Assembly: GCF_009827545.1 (NCBI RefSeq)
Contig: NZ_WTYS01000001.1
Location: 62,001 to 126,000, forward strand
Reading direction: 5' to 3'
Source of the DNA: Pontixanthobacter gangjinensis
Lineage (GTDB): Bacteria > Pseudomonadota > Alphaproteobacteria > Sphingomonadales > Sphingomonadaceae
DNA: 64,000 nucleotides
The number at the start of each line of letters is the position of its first letter. Positions within the stretch are counted from its first letter, which is position 1. Below the pieces are notes generated by a model. It was given only the letters and a program-made list of their open reading frames with translations, ran no database searches and was not told where the DNA came from. The translations under genes were made by a program, and so were the position numbers. Of the stretch, positions 27,146 to 36,346 are shown in pieces.

Positions 27146-27547
27146 ACCACGCCGCTGGCGTGGCACATTCCAAGCGTTCTTCAAAGCTGTGAGCTTCGGC
27201 TAGTGCCGCACAAAACAGCCCAATCCGTCCAGATGGCAGGAATGCTGGTGTAGGGGCTGCTATGCGGCATCATCCGCCGAATATAGTAGAGCGTGCTGCA
27301 TCAGGTTACTCAATAAACGATTTTATTGTATGAATACGACAACCGAATAAAATACAGCCTAACTATTTAATAATTTTGTGTATTTAAATTTTGCACCCAT
27401 GCCTTGCCAGCTCCGAAACAATTGAATAACCTAAGCACTAATCGAACAAAGATAGTTCGAGCGAGCAATATACAAGGTCGCCTGATTGCAAGTACCTGAT
27501 GTCGTCAGGACAGATGGTGCCTGCCCGCAAATGCAGGAGACAATTCG
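27146..27547. other. AT-rich intergenic region upstream of the FAD dehydrogenase operon
   Basis: 402 bp without a gene. A hairpin (CCACGCC at 27147-27153 with GGCGTGG at 27157-27163) directly follows the aminotransferase stop. From about 27300 to 27400 the DNA is far more AT-rich than its surroundings and holds a palindrome, CAATAAA-CGAT-TTTATTG (27311-27328). Promoter and regulatory sites of the downstream operon probably lie here. Confidence 0.6.
27311..27328. promoter_or_regulatory. AT-rich inverted repeat before the FAD dehydrogenase operon
   Basis: CAATAAA (27311-27317) and TTTATTG (27322-27328) form a perfect 7-bp inverted repeat with a CGAT spacer, about 220 bp upstream of the first gene. 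It could be an operator or a fold in the transcript; the sequence alone does not decide. Confidence 0.3.
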
Positions 27548-28924
27548 GTGAGCAAATTGAAAACAATTGGCGCGGTGGGTGCCGCGATTTCACTGCTGGC
27601 GGCAGTTTCAGGGTGCCGAAATACCGAAAACGCTGAAGATGTCACAATCGCTAGCGGTCCGATCAATCCTGTCATTGATAATTGCAACACCACTGGCCCG
27701 GTTCTGTCTTCAGCATCAATAAGCAGCGAGACCGCCAATAGCGGGCTACCGTGCACTGTTGGCTTTGGCGATATTACAGAATTCAATCTTGCCAATCTGC
27801 AAATTGCCTTTGATTTTAACTCATGGCTGACATTCGTTGCCCTCAACAAGAAGTCCGGTGACTCCATTGAATGGCAGGGTTGGCAAGATCTAGGCAGTCT
27901 AATGCTCGCAGATGGCGCCGCGCCGCCTCCATTTGGCGAAGCCGTGCCTGCGCCGGAAATTTGCACAGGTGGGGCGAAAGGTGCGCCAGTTCTCCAGATG
28001 ATCAGCAAAACACCGATTACGCCAACCGCGAGCATTTCTGGCGAGCCGCTGAACACAGGGCCGCTAATCGATCAAAACGGTAAATATGCCCGCTACCAGA
28101 TCCTCGTAAATGAGCCGATGTACAATTACATTGTCGCCAACGATCTTTACAGCAGGGCAGGCCAAGCGGCTTTCTCTGACGAGATCGAATTTCCGGCTGG
28201 CAAAATGGAGCCTGATGGCAAGGGCGTTTTGGGTGCAATTGTTCTCAAGGTTTCCTGGAAAGTCATGGGCGAAGGAGATGACCCTGCCGCGTTCCAGTCC
28301 GTTACGGGCTATGTCTACACACCTGCATCACAAGGCGAGCCCGCAACCTGCGTAACGGAGCAGCTTGGCCTTGTCGGCATGCATATTGTCCATAAGACCG
28401 ACGCAGAACCACAGTGGCTTTGGGGATCGTTCGAACATGTGGCCAACGTTCCGGACACCCCTACTTCAGACGGACATTTCAATTTCTACAATCCATCCTG
28501 CAGCGACTGCGATGTTAATACACAACCGCCCCAGCCGTGGAGTCCGTCGGTCGAGCCATTTCCTGGCGATTTCAGGAGCCAGATCATGCGGACGACGACC
28601 TATCCCAAAGAAGCGCTTGATAGTGCGGGTCGCTGGAATTCGCAGTTCCAAGCTGCGTTGGGAAACAGTGTTCTTGCCAATTACAAGCTGGTCACAACGC
28701 AGTGGCCGACCGACGCGAAAAGCAAAACAGACCCAAGCGGGGCACCCTTCCCTCTGTTTGCGGCGAACTCAACGATGGAAACTTACGTTCAGGCAACCCG
28801 CTCAGGCAATGGATGGATCAATACGCCGCAAGCCACGTCAAGCTGTATGGCGTGCCACAACAATGCGACCACCACAGATGGCAAGGAATCCGATTTCAGC
28901 TTTGTCCTCGAAAAAGCACAATAG
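27548..28924 (+). CDS. One-haem lipoprotein subunit of an FAD-dependent dehydrogenase complex
   Basis: 458 aa with a GTG start. A lipoprotein signal (LLAAVSGC, Cys about residue 23) is followed by a large domain I cannot name. One c-type haem site lies close to the C-terminus: C433-M-A-C436-H437 in SSCMACHNN. No other CxxCH is present (CSDCD near the middle lacks the His). A dehydrogenase small subunit and a GMC flavoprotein gene follow at 12 bp and 2 bp, so it is probably the electron acceptor of that enzyme. Usual acceptors of such dehydrogenases are three-haem cytochromes, so this is a different type. Haem attachment requires the periplasm. Confidence 0.75.
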   Translation: MSKLKTIGAVGAAISLLAAVSGCRNTENAEDVTIASGPINPVIDNCNTTGPVLSSASISSETANSGLPCTVGFGDITEFNLANLQIAFDFNSWLTFVALNKKSGDSIEWQGWQDLGSLMLADGAAPPPFGEAVPAPEICTGGAKGAPVLQMISKTPITPTASISGEPLNTGPLIDQNGKYARYQILVNEPMYNYIVANDLYSRAGQAAFSDEIEFPAGKMEPDGKGVLGAIVLKVSWKVMGEGDDPAAFQSVTGYVYTPASQGEPATCVTEQLGLVGMHIVHKTDAEPQWLWGSFEHVANVPDTPTSDGHFNFYNPSCSDCDVNTQPPQPWSPSVEPFPGDFRSQIMRTTTYPKEALDSAGRWNSQFQAALGNSVLANYKLVTTQWPTDAKSKTDPSGAPFPLFAANSTMETYVQATRSGNGWINTPQATSSCMACHNNATTTDGKESDFSFVLEKAQ

Positions 28925-28936
28925 GAGCGCGCAACC

Positions 28937-29419
28937 ATGTCTAACGATTCTCTCAAAGACTTTGTCGCCCTCTCATCAGCGCTTACGGGCATTCCCGCTG
29001 GCAAGCTCCGTCCCGTGCTTGATACACATGGCACAGCGCAAACCTATCAGGATTACGCAAAGGCGCAGGCTGGCGATCAGTTCGAGCGACTAATGCAGGT
29101 TTACAGCGCCCACAGCGCCGAGCCGCCGGAAGTGCTCGCAAGCATAATCATCGAGCAATCGGGCGATGATATTGCGATCATGGCCCAAGCCGTGATGCTG
29201 ATGTGGTATCTCGGAGCTTGGTATCCAATCGATGGGCTTAAAGCGTATAAAGCCGGAACAAGTAAATTCGCCCCATCAATTGTAATCTCCAGCGACACTT
29301 ACACACAAGGCTGGGCATGGAAGGTCGGGCAAGCCCATCCAATGGGATATAGCGAGTTGCGCTTTGGTTACTGGAACGGCGCGCCGCAATCACTCAACGA
29401 TCTGGCGGGGGGAGCATAA
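28937..29419 (+). CDS. Small subunit of an FAD-dependent sugar/polyol dehydrogenase (sorbitol dehydrogenase family)
   Basis: 160 aa. The start LKDFVALSSALTGIP matches the FLALSRALTG opening of the D-sorbitol/fructose dehydrogenase small subunit family. MLMWYLGAWY in the centre and the final W-K-V-G-Q-A-H-P block also fit. Family members normally begin with a Tat signal and carry the flavoprotein out with them; here none is visible, and an in-frame TAG lies 12 nt upstream of the ATG, so the protein cannot be longer. The flavoprotein gene starts 2 bp after its stop. Confidence 0.8.
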   Translation: MSNDSLKDFVALSSALTGIPAGKLRPVLDTHGTAQTYQDYAKAQAGDQFERLMQVYSAHSAEPPEVLASIIIEQSGDDIAIMAQAVMLMWYLGAWYPIDGLKAYKAGTSKFAPSIVISSDTYTQGWAWKVGQAHPMGYSELRFGYWNGAPQSLNDLAGGA

Positions 29420-29421
29420 TC

Positions 29422-31314
29422 ATGGCGACCAACCAACATTATGACGTAGTCATCGTAGGCGCTGGCGTGTCCGGCGCCCTGATCGCCAAGCAGCTTGGTG
29501 CGGCAGGAAAATCTGTCCTGCTGCTGGAGGCTGGTGAAGACGGGCAGTTGTCCAATGCTGAGTCTCTCGAACGCTTCTACACGGCGCAGGCAAAAGTCCC
29601 GGAATCGCCTTATTCACCGCCAATCGTAACGCCCGATGCGGCAGGGATACAATCGCCAAGCAATCCCGATGAAATGACAATTGGCCGCGCCACAACTTTG
29701 ATGCTGGACGAGGCAAATTGGCAGAAATCCGATCAAGCCTACATGGACCAGCAGGGCCCATTGGCCTTTGCCAGCACGTACGAGCGCATCGGTGGCGGGA
29801 CCGGCCGTCATTGGCTTGGAACCAGTTTCCGGCTGCTCCCAAACGACTTCAAAATGAAGACGGTCTATGATGTCGAGGAAGACTGGCCGATCAGCTATGA
29901 CGATCTGGAGGTATGGTATGGCAAGGCCGAGCACGAAATCGGCGTTGCCGCCAATGCGGCTGATCAAGGGTATCACGGGATCACCTTTGCGCCCGGCTAC
30001 AACTATCCTATGCCGCAAATCCCTGATTCACTAGTCGATGCGGCCGTTGAGGAAGGCCTTTCAGTCCTCCCTCCTCAAGAAGGTATCAAGCTTGGTGTGA
30101 CCAACACTCCTGCGGCCAGAAATTCGGTGCCATTCCAGAACCGGCGGCAATGCGCAGGCAACACCAATTGCATTCCGATTTGCCCGATACAGGCCAAATG
30201 GGACCCTACTGTCACGCTCTATGAGGCGTTACAAAACCCGCATGTTGCCATCCTATACAAAACTGTCGCCAAGGAAATCCTGATCGGCGATGACGGCAAT
30301 GTCTCGGGTATCAGCTATCTGCAGTATGAAACGCTGGACGGCGGTGCGACGGGTAACGGCACAGTCTCCGCAGAGCGTTACATCATCGCCGCGCATGCAA
30401 TCGAAACGCCGCGTCTGCTGCTGATGTCGACCAATGGCGGTAAATTGCCCAACGGCGCGGCAAACAGCAGCCTCGCAGTCGGCAAACACCTGATGGATCA
30501 TCCGATCTATTTGTCATGGGCTCAAACCGCCGAGCCGGTCTATGGCTACCGAGGTCCGCTATCGACCGCTGGAATCGAAACGATGCGCGATGGAACATTT
30601 CGCAGCGAGCACGCCGCATTCAGGATCGAGATTGGTAATGAAGGTTGGAACTTCCCCATCGGTGATCCTTACACTTCCACACTCGATTTCGTCCTTGGCA
30701 CCAACATAAGCCAGCTCAACCAAACCAAGAAGGCGCATTTCGGAACGGGATTGGTTGCAGGGCTGAATCAGGCGCTCATCAGCCAATTCCGGCTTGGCTT
30801 TCTCGTCGAACAAACTCCCGAAGATTATTGCGCGGTATCTTTGTCAGACACTTACAAGGATAAATTAGGTTTGCCTCGCCCCCGGATCACCTATGATCTG
30901 TCGGACTACACCAAGATGGGCTTCGTTGCTGCGAAGAAGGTCTCCAGCAACATCTATGGCGCGATGGGCGCGGAAGAATTTACCACGCATCCGACCGCTA
31001 AAGAAGCAGCCGCCGATCCCTCCAGTTTCTCCGTTACCTATGATGCCGGTGGCAAAGTCGTGCCCGAGGGCACTGCCGGAGCGACCACCGATCATTTCCG
31101 CTATTTCGGGGCAGGCCATATCGTGGGAACGTACCGGATGGGGGATGATCCGAAATCATCGGTTGTGAATTGGGAGCAACGCTCTTGGGACCACAAAAAT
31201 ATGTTCCTCGTCGGAAGCGGTGTATTCCCCACCGTCGCGACGGGCAATCCGACGTTGACCATTGCGGCGCTTGCACTGTGGGCGGCCGATATTATCCTCG
31301 CTGACCTTGAATGA
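29422..31314 (+). CDS. GMC oxidoreductase, FAD-binding catalytic subunit with Fe-S type Cys motif
   Basis: 630 aa. The FAD site VVIVGAGVSGALIAKQLG opens the protein, and the GMC C-terminal block (FLVGSGVFPTVATGNPTLT) closes it; GAGHIVGTYRMGDD carries an active-site His region. In the middle, C244-x5-C250-x3-C254 matches the Cys pattern that binds a [3Fe-4S] cluster in FAD glucose and fructose dehydrogenases. No signal peptide is seen. With the two genes before it, it forms a three-subunit dehydrogenase passing electrons to the haem lipoprotein. Substrate (a sugar, polyol or sugar acid) unknown. Confidence 0.85.
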   Translation: MATNQHYDVVIVGAGVSGALIAKQLGAAGKSVLLLEAGEDGQLSNAESLERFYTAQAKVPESPYSPPIVTPDAAGIQSPSNPDEMTIGRATTLMLDEANWQKSDQAYMDQQGPLAFASTYERIGGGTGRHWLGTSFRLLPNDFKMKTVYDVEEDWPISYDDLEVWYGKAEHEIGVAANAADQGYHGITFAPGYNYPMPQIPDSLVDAAVEEGLSVLPPQEGIKLGVTNTPAARNSVPFQNRRQCAGNTNCIPICPIQAKWDPTVTLYEALQNPHVAILYKTVAKEILIGDDGNVSGISYLQYETLDGGATGNGTVSAERYIIAAHAIETPRLLLMSTNGGKLPNGAANSSLAVGKHLMDHPIYLSWAQTAEPVYGYRGPLSTAGIETMRDGTFRSEHAAFRIEIGNEGWNFPIGDPYTSTLDFVLGTNISQLNQTKKAHFGTGLVAGLNQALISQFRLGFLVEQTPEDYCAVSLSDTYKDKLGLPRPRITYDLSDYTKMGFVAAKKVSSNIYGAMGAEEFTTHPTAKEAAADPSSFSVTYDAGGKVVPEGTAGATTDHFRYFGAGHIVGTYRMGDDPKSSVVNWEQRSWDHKNMFLVGSGVFPTVATGNPTLTIAALALWAADIILADLE

Positions 31315-31392
31315 GCTCTGGGCGCTCATCCGGTTTGACAGGGCGAGGGCTTGGAACGAACGCGTTCTAAGGATAAAGAACACGGGTTAGCT

Positions 31393-31423
31393 ATTGATTT
31401 TGGCCTCCAGCGTGGCCAATCAA
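31393..31423. terminator. Stem-loop after the FAD dehydrogenase operon
   Basis: ATTGATT-TT-GGCC pairs with GGCC-AATCAAT around an 8-nt loop, with a two-base bulge, 80 bp past the GMC stop. Only a short T stretch follows. It may terminate the operon before yaaA. Confidence 0.4.
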
Positions 31424-31500
31424 TTTAGCCTGATCGGTGTTTGGGCGCGATGTTGCCTGCGCTGCACCTCTGCGACCACATCTGGAGCTTTCCGCAAACA

Positions 31501-32286
31501 ATGATTACGCTGCTTTCACCTGCCAAGAAGTTGAATTTCGACCCGCTTGAAACCGGGCTCGAAATTACGCGCCCTCGCCTTGATGCGGATATGCGGGAAA
31601 TCGCAGCGGTGGCCAAAACCCAATCGGCGGCCAATCTCAAAAAATTGATGCATATTTCGGACAAGCTTGCTGAGTTGAATGTTGAGCGTTTCAAGACCTT
31701 CGCCCTTGACGGTCGTAGTAATTCGGCAAAGCCGGCAGGCCTGACCTTCGATGGCGATGTCTATTGGGGGCTCGACTCCAAGAGCATGGATGACCGCACT
31801 TTGTCCTATGCACAGGATCATTTGCGCATTCTATCCGGCCTTTACGGCCTATTGCGCCCGATGGACGCGATCCAGCCTTACCGGCTTGAAATGGGCACCA
31901 AACTCAAAAACCCTCGTGGTAATTCTTTGTATGACTTTTGGGGAAGCCGGATCGGTGAACAGCTGATAGATGACCTTGCCGAACATTCCGACCAGACAAT
32001 CGTAAACCTTGCCTCCAATGAATATTTCAAGGCGGCTAGTACCAGCGCGCTGTCTGCGCCGGTCATCACGGCATCATTCCTGAATGTGAAAGATGGCGAA
32101 GCACGCCGGTTGATGTATCATGTGAAATTCGCACGCGGGCTGATGGCGCGATGGATCATGGAGAACCGCATTGATCGCGCAGAAGACCTGAAAAACTTCG
32201 ATACCGAAGGCTACGCTTTCGATGCCAAAGCCTCCACCCAACGCGAATTCGTGTTCACACGCAAACAACCGCCTGTAAAAAAATAG
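31501..32286 (+). CDS. yaaA: Peroxide stress protein YaaA (DUF328)
   Basis: 261 aa. The start MITLLSPAKKLNF is the YaaA signature; other marks are LDGRSNSAKPAGLTFDGDVYWGL, LSGLYGLLRPMDAIQPYRLEMG, NLASNEYFKA and a C-terminal FDTEGYAFD block. In E. coli YaaA lowers free iron under hydrogen peroxide stress (family knowledge). The ATG at 31501 was chosen over an upstream frame at 31441 because the family begins here. Single gene. Confidence 0.95.
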   Translation: MITLLSPAKKLNFDPLETGLEITRPRLDADMREIAAVAKTQSAANLKKLMHISDKLAELNVERFKTFALDGRSNSAKPAGLTFDGDVYWGLDSKSMDDRTLSYAQDHLRILSGLYGLLRPMDAIQPYRLEMGTKLKNPRGNSLYDFWGSRIGEQLIDDLAEHSDQTIVNLASNEYFKAASTSALSAPVITASFLNVKDGEARRLMYHVKFARGLMARWIMENRIDRAEDLKNFDTEGYAFDAKASTQREFVFTRKQPPVKK

Positions 32287-32410
32287 CTGTATTTCCCTTA
32301 CGGTCTGCGACGTGCAAGCAGGGCGCGGGCAATGAAGCGAACAAACCGCCCTTTTCTGATACTGACGCTTGTGTCAGTAACGCGGTAACACAGCCTAGGA
32401 GAGTCGTCCG

Positions 32411-33607
32411 ATGAATTTGGATTTTAGCCCTGAAGAAACCGCCTTTCGCGAAGAAGTGCGCGCCTTTATCGCAGAAAATTACCCGAAACATTTGACCGGC
32501 AGCGGTCTACGGGACGACATGCCGCCCGAAGATCTGGTCGCTTGGCACAAAATTCTGGGCGAAAAGGGCTGGTCGGTTCCGGCTTGGCCAACCGAATATG
32601 GCGGCACCGGCTGGACCCCGACACAGCGTTACATCTGGTCCGAAGAAAATGCGGCGGTCAACGCGATCATGCCGCTGCCATTTGGAACGTCGATGGTCGG
32701 TCCGGTGATCTATTCGTTTGGCAATGACGCACAAAAGGAACAGCACCTGCCGGGCATTCGCAGCGGTAATGTATGGTGGTGCCAAGGCTATAGCGAGCCG
32801 GGCGCAGGTTCTGACCTTGCTTCTTTGCAAACCACCGCCGTGCGCGATGGTGATCATTATGTAATCAACGGCCAGAAGACATGGACAACCCTGGCGCAAC
32901 ACGCCGATTGGGGCTTTTTCCTATGCCGGACCGATCCCGATGCAGCCAAGCCCCAACAAGGCATCAGCTTCATTCTGATCGATATGAAGACACCTGGAAT
33001 CGAAGTGCGCCCGATTAAATTGATCGATGGCGGATATGAGGTCAACGAGACATGGCTGACCGATGTTCGCGTTCCGGTCGAGAACTTGATCGGCGAAGAG
33101 AATATGGGCTGGACCTATGCTAAATTCCTGCTCGCGCATGAGCGTTCCGGGATCGCCGGAGTGGCCCGGTCAAAACGTGCGGTCGAACAGTTGCGCGATA
33201 TCGCAAGGAAGGAACTTCTCGACGACAAGCCTTTGATGGAAGACTTCGATTTCGCCCGCAAAGTCAGCCAGCTCGATATCGATTTGTCAGCGCTTGAAAT
33301 TACCGAGCTGCGCACGCTTGCCGGGGAAGAAGCGGGTCGCGGCCCCGGACCGGAAAGCTCGGTTCTGAAGATTAAGGGCACTGAAATCCAGCAGCGCCTG
33401 ACCGAGCTCACTCTGGAGGCGGTCGGCCATTACGGAACGCCCTATTACCGCGATGTTCCCGATGCGGGATCGAATGAATATCCGATCGGGCCAGAATACG
33501 CCCAGCATTCCGCCGCATCCTATTTCAACATGCGTAAAACATCGATTTATGGTGGCTCTAACGAGATCCAACGCAACATCATCAGCAAGATGATTTTGGG
33601 CCTTTAA
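32411..33607 (+). CDS. Acyl-CoA dehydrogenase family protein (large-subunit type)
   Basis: 398 aa flavoprotein dehydrogenating an acyl-CoA. Marks: N-terminal helical domain MNLDFSPEETAFREEVRAFIAENYP, the beta domain with QGYSEPGAGSDLASL and GQKTWTTLAQHADW, and the C-terminal MRKTSIYGGSNEIQRNIISK. Its closest style is the PimC-like subunit of pimeloyl-CoA dehydrogenase. The paired gene follows 23 bp downstream. Such pairs often form heteromeric enzymes on bulky or dicarboxylic acyl-CoA. Cytoplasmic. Confidence 0.9.
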   Translation: MNLDFSPEETAFREEVRAFIAENYPKHLTGSGLRDDMPPEDLVAWHKILGEKGWSVPAWPTEYGGTGWTPTQRYIWSEENAAVNAIMPLPFGTSMVGPVIYSFGNDAQKEQHLPGIRSGNVWWCQGYSEPGAGSDLASLQTTAVRDGDHYVINGQKTWTTLAQHADWGFFLCRTDPDAAKPQQGISFILIDMKTPGIEVRPIKLIDGGYEVNETWLTDVRVPVENLIGEENMGWTYAKFLLAHERSGIAGVARSKRAVEQLRDIARKELLDDKPLMEDFDFARKVSQLDIDLSALEITELRTLAGEEAGRGPGPESSVLKIKGTEIQQRLTELTLEAVGHYGTPYYRDVPDAGSNEYPIGPEYAQHSAASYFNMRKTSIYGGSNEIQRNIISKMILGL

Positions 33608-33630
33608 GCCAGTATAACGGAGAGAGACCC

Positions 33631-34767
33631 ATGGATTTTAACTTTACCGACGAACAAAACATGGTTCGCGACAGCCTGACCCGGCTTGTTCGCGAAAATT
33701 ACGACACCGAAACACGGCGTGAAGCGATCAGCAGCGAAAGCGGTTGGCGACCAGAATTATGGGCTCAAATTGCCGAGCTGGGTCTGCTCGGCATGCCCTT
33801 TTCAGAGGAAGATGGCGGCTTTGGCGGCGGCGCGATTGACTCGTTGGTGGTCATGGAAGAATTCGGGCGCGGGCTGGTTGTTGAACCCTATGTGCCCAGC
33901 GTCGTGTGCGCTGGCGGTTTCTTCAAACACGGAGGCACAGACGCGCAGAAGGAAGAACATATCGGCGCAATCGTTGATGGTAGCCGGGTCTATGCCTTCG
34001 CGTACGCCGAACCGCGCGGACGCTATGATCTGGCAGATGTCGATACGTCCGCCAAAAAAGACGGCGACGGTTACGTCCTCAATGGCCACAAAGCCGTGGT
34101 CATTGGCGCGCCCTGGGCGTCGCATCTAGTGGTGACTGCCCGGACATCCGGCGACCGGCGCGATAAAGCCGGTATCTCGGTGTTCGTGGTCGATAAAAGC
34201 GCCGATGGCGTGGTCACCCGCGATTATCCGACAGTGGACGGACGCCGCGCCTCGGACATCTATTTTGAAAATGTATCGGTGTCTGCCGACTCGCTGATTG
34301 GCGAAGAAGGCAAAGGCTTGCCGCTGATCGAATTGGTCACCGATGAAGCGATTGCCGCGCAATGCGCCGAAGCATGCGGCGCGATGAAAGTCGCGATTGA
34401 TATGACCGTCGAATATTCACGACAGCGCAAACAATTTGGCGTGCCAATCGGCAAGTTCCAAGTTTTGCAGCACCGGATGGTCGATATGTACACCGAATAT
34501 GAGCAATCGAAGTCGATGTCCTATCTCGCCACGCTGAAGCTTGGCGAGTCCGAGAAGGAGCGCAAAAGCGCAGTTTCAGCGGCGAAAGTCCGGATTGGTC
34601 AGGCCGCGCACCGTATCGGTCAGGAAGCTATCCAGATACACGGAGGCATGGGCATGACTGATGAATTGGCAATCGGACATTATTTCAAACGACTGACGAT
34701 CTTCGATTCCGAATTCGGCAATGTTGACCATCACATGAAGCGGCATATCGCTTTGGCTGCAAGTTAA
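33631..34767 (+). CDS. Acyl-CoA dehydrogenase family protein (small-subunit type)
   Basis: 378 aa, beginning MDFNFTDEQNMVRDSLTRLVRENYD, with the C-terminal dehydrogenase block QIHGGMGMTDELAIGHYFKR. The central FAD/substrate-binding sequence (FAYAEPRGRYDLADV) departs from the usual YxITEPxAGSD pattern, as seen in the second partner of two-component enzymes of PimD or ChsE type. It is cotranscribed with the preceding acyl-CoA dehydrogenase. The acyl-CoA substrate is unknown. Confidence 0.88.
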   Translation: MDFNFTDEQNMVRDSLTRLVRENYDTETRREAISSESGWRPELWAQIAELGLLGMPFSEEDGGFGGGAIDSLVVMEEFGRGLVVEPYVPSVVCAGGFFKHGGTDAQKEEHIGAIVDGSRVYAFAYAEPRGRYDLADVDTSAKKDGDGYVLNGHKAVVIGAPWASHLVVTARTSGDRRDKAGISVFVVDKSADGVVTRDYPTVDGRRASDIYFENVSVSADSLIGEEGKGLPLIELVTDEAIAAQCAEACGAMKVAIDMTVEYSRQRKQFGVPIGKFQVLQHRMVDMYTEYEQSKSMSYLATLKLGESEKERKSAVSAAKVRIGQAAHRIGQEAIQIHGGMGMTDELAIGHYFKRLTIFDSEFGNVDHHMKRHIALAAS

Positions 34768-34833
34768 GCGGATTTACCAAAAAAGGCTGACGAGCCTTTG
34801 TAGCAAAGCGCAATTCCTAGCGGAGAACCGACC

Positions 34834-35718
34834 ATGACGAATTTTAAAAATTTGCCGAAAAGCTTGGCCGTGGTTGTGTTCGCGACTGCGCTTGGACTTG
34901 GCTTCGCATGGCTTGCTGGCGGAAACGGAATCACTGCATTTGGCTATCCGGTTTTCGTAGTCTGTGCGGCTGTGGCTTTTGCGGTGAATTGGTTGGCTTT
35001 CATTCCAGCTGCGATTTCCCAAACCGAGAAATATTACGATCTCACAGGCGCGCTCACCTACCTTACGATAATCGGGACCGCCTGCGTTCTGTCTGCTCCG
35101 CTTGACGCACGAGCGGTTGTTATCGCCGCCATGGTGGTAATCTGGGCTGTCCGGCTCGGCAGCTTCTTGTTCGTGCGGATCGGTAAATCGGAAGGGGGCG
35201 ATAGCCGGTTTGACGCCATTAGAGTCAACCCACCGCGGTTCCTGGTCGCCTGGACGTTGCAGGCAGTCTGGACCATTATCACCGCCGCTGCAGCTGTCGT
35301 GGTCATATCAACGACAAACCGTGTGCCGCTTGAAATCTTCTTCTGGATCGGCTCGGCAATATGGGTTGCCGCTTTCCTGATCGAAGTAATTGCTGATCAC
35401 CAGAAAAGCGTGTTCAAGGCCGATCCCGCAAATGAGGGGAAATTTATCTCCACCGGATTGTGGTCTTGGTCACAGCATCCCAATTATTTCGGCGAAATCA
35501 TGCTGTGGACAGGCGCGGCGATAATCGCATTACCGGTGCTTTCGGGCTGGTCATTCCTTGTCTTTGCTTCGCCCTTGTTCATCACTTTGTTGCTGACCAA
35601 GATAAGCGGCATCAATTTGCTCGATAAAGCCGCTGAGAAGAAATGGGGCGATGACCCTGCCTATCAAGAATATCGCCGAAAGACGTCGGTTCTGATCCTG
35701 CGCCCGCCAAGCAACTGA
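34834..35718 (+). CDS. DUF1295 membrane protein (steroid 5-alpha-reductase-like C-terminal domain)
   Basis: 294 aa with six to seven hydrophobic segments. The C-terminal block FISTGLWSWSQHPNYFGEIMLW followed by KKWGDDPAYQEYRRKTSVLI is the hallmark of DUF1295, related to steroid/isoprenylcysteine-type integral membrane enzymes that use NADPH or SAM. No reaction has been established for most bacterial members. It follows the acyl-CoA dehydrogenase pair by 66 bp with its own GGAGA ribosome site, so a shared lipid-modifying role is possible but unproven. Confidence 0.88.
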   Translation: MTNFKNLPKSLAVVVFATALGLGFAWLAGGNGITAFGYPVFVVCAAVAFAVNWLAFIPAAISQTEKYYDLTGALTYLTIIGTACVLSAPLDARAVVIAAMVVIWAVRLGSFLFVRIGKSEGGDSRFDAIRVNPPRFLVAWTLQAVWTIITAAAAVVVISTTNRVPLEIFFWIGSAIWVAAFLIEVIADHQKSVFKADPANEGKFISTGLWSWSQHPNYFGEIMLWTGAAIIALPVLSGWSFLVFASPLFITLLLTKISGINLLDKAAEKKWGDDPAYQEYRRKTSVLILRPPSN

Positions 35719-36346
35719 ACTTCGCGAACAGCGTCCCCGAAAGATGGTTGAGTAAGAACGCCTTCGCAAAGTGCCCCAACCTAATATTGTTTGCCCAAGG
35801 CGACCGTATTGCAGGCGAAATCGTTGAAGGAAGCGCGGATAGTCAACGCCCATATCTATGGCTAGGCTGAGAAGATTGAAGTTGCCCCAGCCTTACAGAA
35901 TTAGTTCCTGTGATTGCTGATGATTATCGGAGGGCGGAACAATCGCTCGGCATGATCAAAACCACCTACACCAAGAACGACAAAGACGGCGCCAGCAGCG
36001 AGATTATGTAGGCAAGCCTTGCCGCGGCATCAGGTAAGGCCGGAATATGTCACGGCAACAGCATACCAATTATAGTGACGCCTAAGGTGCGTTCGCCAAT
36101 GCGGCTGTAAAGTGGGAGCTGAAAATAGATCTCGTTCTTGCCCGCGGGATCAGGAAGCAAAAAACTGGCTAATTGACTATATTATGTAAATCTTCGTATC
36201 TGGCAGTGATGGGTACATGTTTCTTTAAAAAGCTTTGCACTACGTCCGGTTCAAATCTGCGCAAGAGGCAGTGGCGCTCGCCTAGCTGGTGTGCCCAAGT
36301 TCATGCGCGAGAGAAGCCGTGAACGATCCAGACTGGATGATGTAGT
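35719..36346. other. 628-bp region of decayed coding DNA
   Basis: No intact gene. Several 30-40-codon frames read like protein (for example VIADDYRRAEQSLGMIK near 35925) but break off with stops and frame changes, as in an old pseudogene that I cannot identify. The last 100 bp presumably carry the promoter of the DUF11 protein gene. Confidence 0.5.

Noticed and set aside
28365-29093. A 242-codon plus-strand frame across the end of the haem lipoprotein gene and the small-subunit gene
   Set aside because: It is out of frame with both, and is rich in Arg, Ser and Pro without a domain; the overlapping frames have family motifs.
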